The notes under the pieces: model-generated
The model's input: only the letters and a program-made list of their open reading frames with translations
The model's database searches: none
Told to the model about the DNA's origin: nothing
Origin: Mesorhizobium loti CJ3sym
Lineage (GTDB): Bacteria; Pseudomonadota; Alphaproteobacteria; Rhizobiales; Rhizobiaceae
DNA length: 64,000 nt
Assembly: GCF_000472785.1 (NCBI RefSeq)
Contig: NZ_AXAL01000018.1
Location: 1 to 64,000, forward strand
Reading direction: 5' to 3'
In this document: piece after piece, positions 59,703 to 64,000 of the stretch
How the letters are laid out: every line of letters starts with the position of its first letter
How positions within the stretch are numbered: the first letter of the stretch is position 1
Translations under genes and position numbers: made by a program

Positions 59703-62222
59703 TCATCTCTGGCCCATGGCCTCCTCGACCAGATCGGCGGCTTCCATCAGCAGCGAGTCGTTGGCGCCGCCGTTCACCGATTCCTTGCCGATCTCCAGCA
59801 TGATCGGCACCGCCAGCGGCGAAATCTGCTCAAGATGCTTATGCATGATTCGACCGCGAACACGCGAGAGCATCTCGGCAAGTCTGCTGACATCGAGCAG
59901 ACCGGCCGATGCATCGGTGCGTGTCGCCTGCAGCAGGATATGGTCCGGTTCGTGGCTGCGCAGCACGTCATAGATCAGGTCGGCGGAGACCGTCACCTGG
60001 CGGCCACTCTTCTCTTGTCCGGGGAAGCGCTTCTCGATCAGCCCGGCAATGACCGCGCAAGTGCGGAAAGTTCGCTTCAGCATCCAGCTGTCGTTCAGCC
60101 AGGCTTCGAGATCGTCGCCCAGCATGTCCTCGTCGAACAGGGCGGCCAGCGAGGGCTTCTTCGCCTTGAACAAGGCAGCCATGTCGTCAAGCGCCCAGAC
60201 GGCCAGCGAATAGTCGGTGGCGACGAAGCCGAGTGGACGGGCGTTCGCCCGCTCCAGCCGCCGTGTCAGAAGCATGCCGAGCGTCTGGTGCGCCAGCCTG
60301 CCTTCAAAGGGATAGGCGACCATGTAGTGGCGGTTGCCGCGCGGAAAGGTCTCGACCAGAAGGTCGCCGCGCTTTGGCAGCACCGACTTCTCCTTCTGCA
60401 GCCGCAGCCAGTCGGCGACCTGTTCGGGCAGCGCCTGCCAGCGATCGCTGTCGGCCAGCATGCCGCGCACCTGGTCGGCCAGATAGGTCGACAGCGGAAA
60501 CTTGCCGCCGGCATAGGACGGCACGATGATGTTGGCCCCGGCGCCGTTGGAGACGACACATTCGTTCTCGCGGATGCCTTCGAAGCGCAGCACCTTGCCG
60601 GCAAACAGGAAATTGTCGCCGGGCCGCAGCGTCTCGGCGAAATATTCCTCGACCTTGCCGAGCACCGGCCCGCCGCGCCCGGCCATGCCGCGGCCTTGCC
60701 GGACATAGCGGACATTGAGCTCCGGCATTTCGACGATGGTGCCGACGTTGAGACGGTATTGCTGCGCGATGCGCGGATGCGAGACGCGCCACAGCCCATC
60801 CTTGGTCTTGCGAATACGCGCGTACCGCTCGTAGTTCTTCAACGCATAGCCACCGGTGGCGACGAAATCGACGACACGGTCGAAGGTTTCGCGCGCCAGC
60901 CCGGCATAGGGGGCGGCGCTGCGCACCTCCTCGAACAGATGGTCGGCGTCGAAAGGCGCGCCGCAGGCGACGCCCAGCACGTGCTGCGATAGCACGTCGA
61001 GCGCGCCGGTGATCAGCGGTGGCGTGTCCTGCGCGCCGAGATAGTTGGCGTCTAGGGCAGCCCGGCATTCCAGCACCTCGAAACGGTTGGCGGGAATGAG
61101 GATCGCTTTCGAAGGCTCGTCCATGCGGTGGTTGGCGCGGCCGATGCGCTGCGCCAGCCGGCTCGCTCCTTTCGGCGCGCCGACATGCACGACCAGATCG
61201 ACATCGCCCCAGTCAATGCCGAGATCGAGCGTCGAGGTCGCGACAATGGCGCGCAGCGCATTCTCGCCCATCGCCTTTTCGACCCGCCGGCGCTGCCCGA
61301 CGTCGAGCGAGCCATGATGCAAGGCGATCGGCAGCGAATCCTCGTTCGCCCGCCACAGTTCCTGGAACAGCAGTTCGGCTTGGCTGCGGGTGTTCACAAA
61401 AAGCAGCGTCGTGCGATGACGCTTGATCGCTTCATAGATTTCGGGAATGGCGTAGCGGGCCGAATGGCCGGACCAAGGCACGCGCTCCTGCGAGTCCAGG
61501 ATCGAAATATCGGGCTTTGCGCCGCCAGCGACAGTGATGAGACCAGCCATCGCGCCTGCTGGATTTTGGCTGACCAGCCAGCGCCGCAATTCGTCGGGCT
61601 CGGCCACCGTCGCCGACAGGCCGATGGTTTGCAGGTCTGGCACGTAGTTGCGCAGCCGCGCCAGACCGAGTGCCAGGAGATGACCGCGCTTCGATGTCAC
61701 CAGCGAATGCAATTCGTCGAGCACGACATAGCGCAGATCCTCGAAGAAGCGCCTGGCATCGGGGGCCGCGATCAGCAGCGCCAGTTGTTCGGGCGTGGTG
61801 AGGAGAATATCGGGCGGCACCAGCTTCTGGCGCTGGCGTTTGTGCGAAGGCGTGTCGCCGGTGCGCGTCTCGACGGTGACGGGCAGCCCGATCTCTTCGA
61901 CCGGCTTGCCGAGATTGCGCTCGATGTCGACGGCCAGTGCCTTGAGCGGCGAGATATAGAGCGTATGGATGCCGCGATGCGCCTGCCCCGGCCTTCGCCT
62001 CGGCCTGACCGCCAGTTCGGTCAGCGAAGGCAGGAAGCCGGCCAGCGTCTTGCCGGCGCCGGTCGGGGCGATCAACAGCACCGATTGCCCGGCCTGGGCC
62101 TTCGCCAGCAGTTCGATCTGATGGGCGCGCGGCGACCAGCCCTTTTCGCCGAACCATCTGAGGAATGGCTCAGGCAGGACGACGGCGGCATTCTGATCGG
62201 CAAGGCGCGGCTCAACTGTCAC
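59703..62222 (-). CDS. Ligase-associated DNA damage response DEXH-box helicase, Lhr-like
   Basis: An 839-residue SF2 helicase. Walker A is APTGAGKTLAGFLPSL near residue 54, the DEXH box is VVLDELHSLVTSKRGH near 164, and further helicase motifs are ATSTLDLGIDWG near 332 and QRIGRANHRMDEPSK near 362. The C-terminal half (about 430-830) has the winged-helix and beta-barrel core of Lhr-type proteins. It is probably a 3'-5' helicase in repair. The GTG start at 62222 is favoured by MTVEPRLADQNAAVVL as the N-terminus; nothing credible lies upstream. Confidence 0.9.
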   Translation of the reverse strand: MTVEPRLADQNAAVVLPEPFLRWFGEKGWSPRAHQIELLAKAQAGQSVLLIAPTGAGKTLAGFLPSLTELAVRPRRRPGQAHRGIHTLYISPLKALAVDIERNLGKPVEEIGLPVTVETRTGDTPSHKRQRQKLVPPDILLTTPEQLALLIAAPDARRFFEDLRYVVLDELHSLVTSKRGHLLALGLARLRNYVPDLQTIGLSATVAEPDELRRWLVSQNPAGAMAGLITVAGGAKPDISILDSQERVPWSGHSARYAIPEIYEAIKRHRTTLLFVNTRSQAELLFQELWRANEDSLPIALHHGSLDVGQRRRVEKAMGENALRAIVATSTLDLGIDWGDVDLVVHVGAPKGASRLAQRIGRANHRMDEPSKAILIPANRFEVLECRAALDANYLGAQDTPPLITGALDVLSQHVLGVACGAPFDADHLFEEVRSAAPYAGLARETFDRVVDFVATGGYALKNYERYARIRKTKDGLWRVSHPRIAQQYRLNVGTIVEMPELNVRYVRQGRGMAGRGGPVLGKVEEYFAETLRPGDNFLFAGKVLRFEGIRENECVVSNGAGANIIVPSYAGGKFPLSTYLADQVRGMLADSDRWQALPEQVADWLRLQKEKSVLPKRGDLLVETFPRGNRHYMVAYPFEGRLAHQTLGMLLTRRLERANARPLGFVATDYSLAVWALDDMAALFKAKKPSLAALFDEDMLGDDLEAWLNDSWMLKRTFRTCAVIAGLIEKRFPGQEKSGRQVTVSADLIYDVLRSHEPDHILLQATRTDASAGLLDVSRLAEMLSRVRGRIMHKHLEQISPLAVPIMLEIGKESVNGGANDSLLMEAADLVEEAMGQR

Positions 62223-62289
62223 GCGCCAGAGGTAGCGCGGCGGCGGGCAATCGCCAAGAAAAATCGGAACAAAAGGGGATCGGAGCGTC

Positions 62290-62411
62290 CCTCGCCCCGT
62301 TTACGGGGAGAGGATGCCGGTAGGCAAAGGGGCAGCGCGAGCCTTCAATCGTTAGCTCCGCCCCCCATCCGCCCTTCGAGCACCTTCTCCCCGTATAGTG
62401 ACGGGGGGAAG
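62290..62411. repeat. Palindromic repeats between helicase and peptidase genes
   Basis: Two hairpins, CCTCGCCCCGT-TT-ACGGGGAGAGG (62290-62313) and CTTCTCCCCGT-ATAGTG-ACGGGGGGAAG (62384-62411), flank a 70-base centre. The cores match those near 16625 and 21700. The 200-base gap 62223-62423 holds nothing else recognisable. They belong to the same dispersed rhizobial repeat family. Confidence 0.7.
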
Positions 62412-62423
62412 GAAGAGACTGCG

Positions 62424-63284
62424 CTACGGCCTTCTGAACCCCGTCGGCCCGCCATAGAGATAGCCTATCCGAGCGATGGCGTCCTTCAGCCCTTCGCGCG
62501 AGACCAGCATGGTGTGGCCATTGGCGTGGATCATGGTCTCGGCGTCGGTCATGACAGCGACATGGCCTTTCCAGAAGACGAGGTCACCCCGGCGCAACCC
62601 GACATAGTCCGGGCCAAGCTCGACTGGCTCGCCAAGTGTCGCCGCCTGCATGTCGGAATCGCGCAGCACGTCCCGGCCGGCCATGCGCATCGCCAGTTGC
62701 ACCAGGCCCGAACAGTCAATGCCGAAGCCAGATGCACCGCCCCAGAGATAGGGTGTGCCGAGAAACATCTCGGCCACGGAAACATAGTCGGCAGCGACCT
62801 CGTCGACAGGTCGCAGATGACCCGCGATAACAGCCTCTCCGGAGGGCAAGACGGCATAGTGCGTGCCGCGCGTCTCGGCAACGCCTGTCACCGTCACCGT
62901 CGATCCCATCGACAGCCGTCCCGCGATCGGAAAGCGCAGGTCGGCACCAGGATAGAGAAAGGTGCGGGGGACCGAGACGGTATGGGTGGACACCTGGTCG
63001 CGGCCGCCCAGCATGGTGTCGGCGACATAGCCGACATAGCCGTCGCGTTCAGCCTGCACCCAGGCCCAGCCCTCGGCGACCTCGAAAACGAGGACATCAT
63101 CGCCGAACAGGAGCTGCGTGTCGACGCCGGCATCGGGCCGCGGCGCCTTGCGGACGTCGGCCACGGGCGCGGTGATCCGCACTGGCTGGCCGCTGACAAA
63201 GCGGTCGGCGGTGACCTCTCCTTGCAATCTCGCATCGGCAAGATCGGTACGAAAGGCGTGAAGGCGGGCGTCGTGGGCGGTCAA
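62424..63284 (-). CDS. NlpC/P60-family (C40) peptidase
   Basis: A 286-residue protein from TTG 63284. Two SH3-like domains (about residues 35-85 and 100-155) precede the peptidase domain. The catalytic Cys is in FGIDCSGLVQLAMRM near 190 and the His in FWKGHVAVMTD near 240, with a third polar His in IHANGHTML. It should cleave peptidoglycan stem peptides. No signal peptide is visible, so export is unclear and a lysosome-like or cytoplasmic recycling role is possible. The gene follows the MarR gene by 27 bases and may share its transcript. Confidence 0.85.
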   Translation of the reverse strand: MTAHDARLHAFRTDLADARLQGEVTADRFVSGQPVRITAPVADVRKAPRPDAGVDTQLLFGDDVLVFEVAEGWAWVQAERDGYVGYVADTMLGGRDQVSTHTVSVPRTFLYPGADLRFPIAGRLSMGSTVTVTGVAETRGTHYAVLPSGEAVIAGHLRPVDEVAADYVSVAEMFLGTPYLWGGASGFGIDCSGLVQLAMRMAGRDVLRDSDMQAATLGEPVELGPDYVGLRRGDLVFWKGHVAVMTDAETMIHANGHTMLVSREGLKDAIARIGYLYGGPTGFRRP

Positions 63285-63311
63285 ATCGGCAATCCGGTCA
63301 AATGCTGGTGG

Positions 63312-63662
63312 TCAGATCGGCAGTTCATGCGCCCTGGCGATGATACCATCGCCGAAGCGCTCGACAAAGAGCGCGCCCTCGACCGTGCGTTTGATCAGCA
63401 CGTTGCGCTTGTCGAGCTCGTCGCGATGGCGCGACACCAGTTTCAGCGCGCCCATCGTGTCGAGCGCACGGGTGATGACCGGCTTGGTGACGTTGAGACG
63501 GGCAGCGAGCCCGCGCACCGTGTGCGGCGGCGGATCGAGATAGATGGTGAACAGGATCGCCGTCTGGCGCATGGTCAGATCGGGCGCGTCGTCGCGCACC
63601 TGCGACAGCATCACTTGCTGCCACAGTCGCAAGGCCTGGCTCGGGCGCATCGCAATCGACAT
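63312..63662 (-). CDS. MarR-type winged-helix regulator
   Basis: A 116-residue protein from ATG 63662 (an internal ATG at 63650 is possible). The winged helix is clear: LTMRQTAILFTIYLDPPPHT, VRGLAARLNVTKPVITRALD and a wing with SRHRDELDKRNVLI. This is at the short end of the MarR family. The ligand is unknown. It lies between the peptidase and aminopeptidase genes on the same strand. Confidence 0.82.
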   Translation of the reverse strand: MSIAMRPSQALRLWQQVMLSQVRDDAPDLTMRQTAILFTIYLDPPPHTVRGLAARLNVTKPVITRALDTMGALKLVSRHRDELDKRNVLIKRTVEGALFVERFGDGIIARAHELPI

Positions 63663-63734
63663 CGCGCCAGTATGACGGCAAATTGTTTCGGTTCCGTTTC
63701 AGTTTCGGCGATTTGCCGGCTCCGTTGGCGGGTC

Positions 63735-64000
63735 TCAGCCAAAACGTCTCGAAATCACCTGCTCCAAAGCCCTGATACCCTGGGCTTCGCCACCGGCGGG
63801 GCCATACGGACGATCGGCTGGATTCCAGGCGAAGATGTCGAAATGCGCCCAGCCCGCCGTCTTCTCGACAAAGCGCTTGAGGAACAGTGCTGCCGTGATC
63901 GAACCGGCGAAACCGTCCGTGGTGACGTTGTTGATGTCGGCGATCTTCGACGACAGTTTCGCCTCGTAAGGCCGCCACAGCGGCATGCGCCACAGCGGAT
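63735..64000 (-). CDS. Leucyl aminopeptidase family M17, C-terminal end
   Basis: The last 88 or so residues of an M17 aminopeptidase, cut by the window edge. The end motif PLWRMPLWRPYEAKLSSKIA followed by DINNVTTDGFAGSITAALFL is characteristic of M17 enzymes. The catalytic metal ligands lie upstream, outside the window. It removes N-terminal residues from peptides. Confidence 0.88.
   Translation of the reverse strand, partial: PLWRMPLWRPYEAKLSSKIADINNVTTDGFAGSITAALFLKRFVEKTAGWAHFDIFAWNPADRPYGPAGGEAQGIRALEQVISRRFG

Noticed and set aside
1..64000. CRISPR arrays, prophage or conjugative regions
   Set aside because: No regularly spaced repeats, phage structural genes, integrases or conjugation genes were seen; the S24 repressor stands alone.

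Overview
The window looks like chromosome of a Rhizobiales alphaproteobacterium, most likely Mesorhizobium or a close relative. The evidence is a gbpR/chvE-gguA-gguB-gguC sugar-uptake cluster, the cell-cycle regulator GcrA, a class I lysyl-tRNA synthetase, a SAM-II riboswitch before metZ, a GT21 ceramide-glucosyltransferase-like gene, a PodJ-like polar protein, and uniformly high GC content with GTG and TTG starts. This assignment rests on recognising families, not on a database search.

Layout. 1-2.8 kb: the 3' end of an IS5-type transposase, a frameshifted lipoprotein gene, and an OmpR-type two-component pair. 2.9-8.1 kb: a cell-surface glycan module (GtrB-like and GtrA-like proteins, a polytopic membrane protein, and an OafB-like acyltransferase). 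8.2-9.8 kb: tRNA-Gly(CCC), a sulfotransferase gene, and a small Tat-exported Arg/His-rich protein. 9.9-16.5 kb: the ChvE/Ggu sugar ABC system with its LysR regulator. 16.6-19.2 kb: dCTP deaminase and metZ, the latter under a SAM-II riboswitch and an intrinsic terminator. 19.2-19.9 kb: a brnT-brnA toxin-antitoxin locus whose toxin gene is frameshifted into the antitoxin frame. 19.9-25 kb: GT21 glycosyltransferase, apaG, and an argD-argF-hslO operon with a terminator in its leader. 25.2-30.2 kb: gcrA, corA, phoU, phoR and ppk2. 30.2-33.6 kb: a quorum-sensing cassette (luxR, luxI, crotonase) and a solute-binding protein. 33.6-37.3 kb: a TerB-like protein, lysK, a degenerate nuclease-fold protein and an S24 repressor. 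37.4-45.2 kb: a five-gene fatty-acid beta-oxidation operon divergent in function from, but apparently controlled by, an upstream MerR regulator; a matching palindrome lies at both promoters. 45.6-49.8 kb: podJ-like. 50-59 kb: a sulfite module (TauE/SafE exporter, TIGR02186 protein, LysR, SoeABC) interrupted by a YegD-like Hsp70. 58.9-64 kb: PdeM and Lhr-like helicase DNA-repair genes, an NlpC/P60 peptidase, a MarR-type regulator and the end of an M17 leucyl aminopeptidase.

Most of the window is ordinary core chromosome. The points that deserve a second look are the brnTA frameshift fusion, the LuxI-crotonase pair with a 21-bp palindrome before it, the MerR operators of the beta-oxidation operon, the terminator inside the argD leader, the GANTC cluster in front of gcrA, the phoR-phoU pair without pst genes, and the nuclease-fold protein that has lost catalytic residues.
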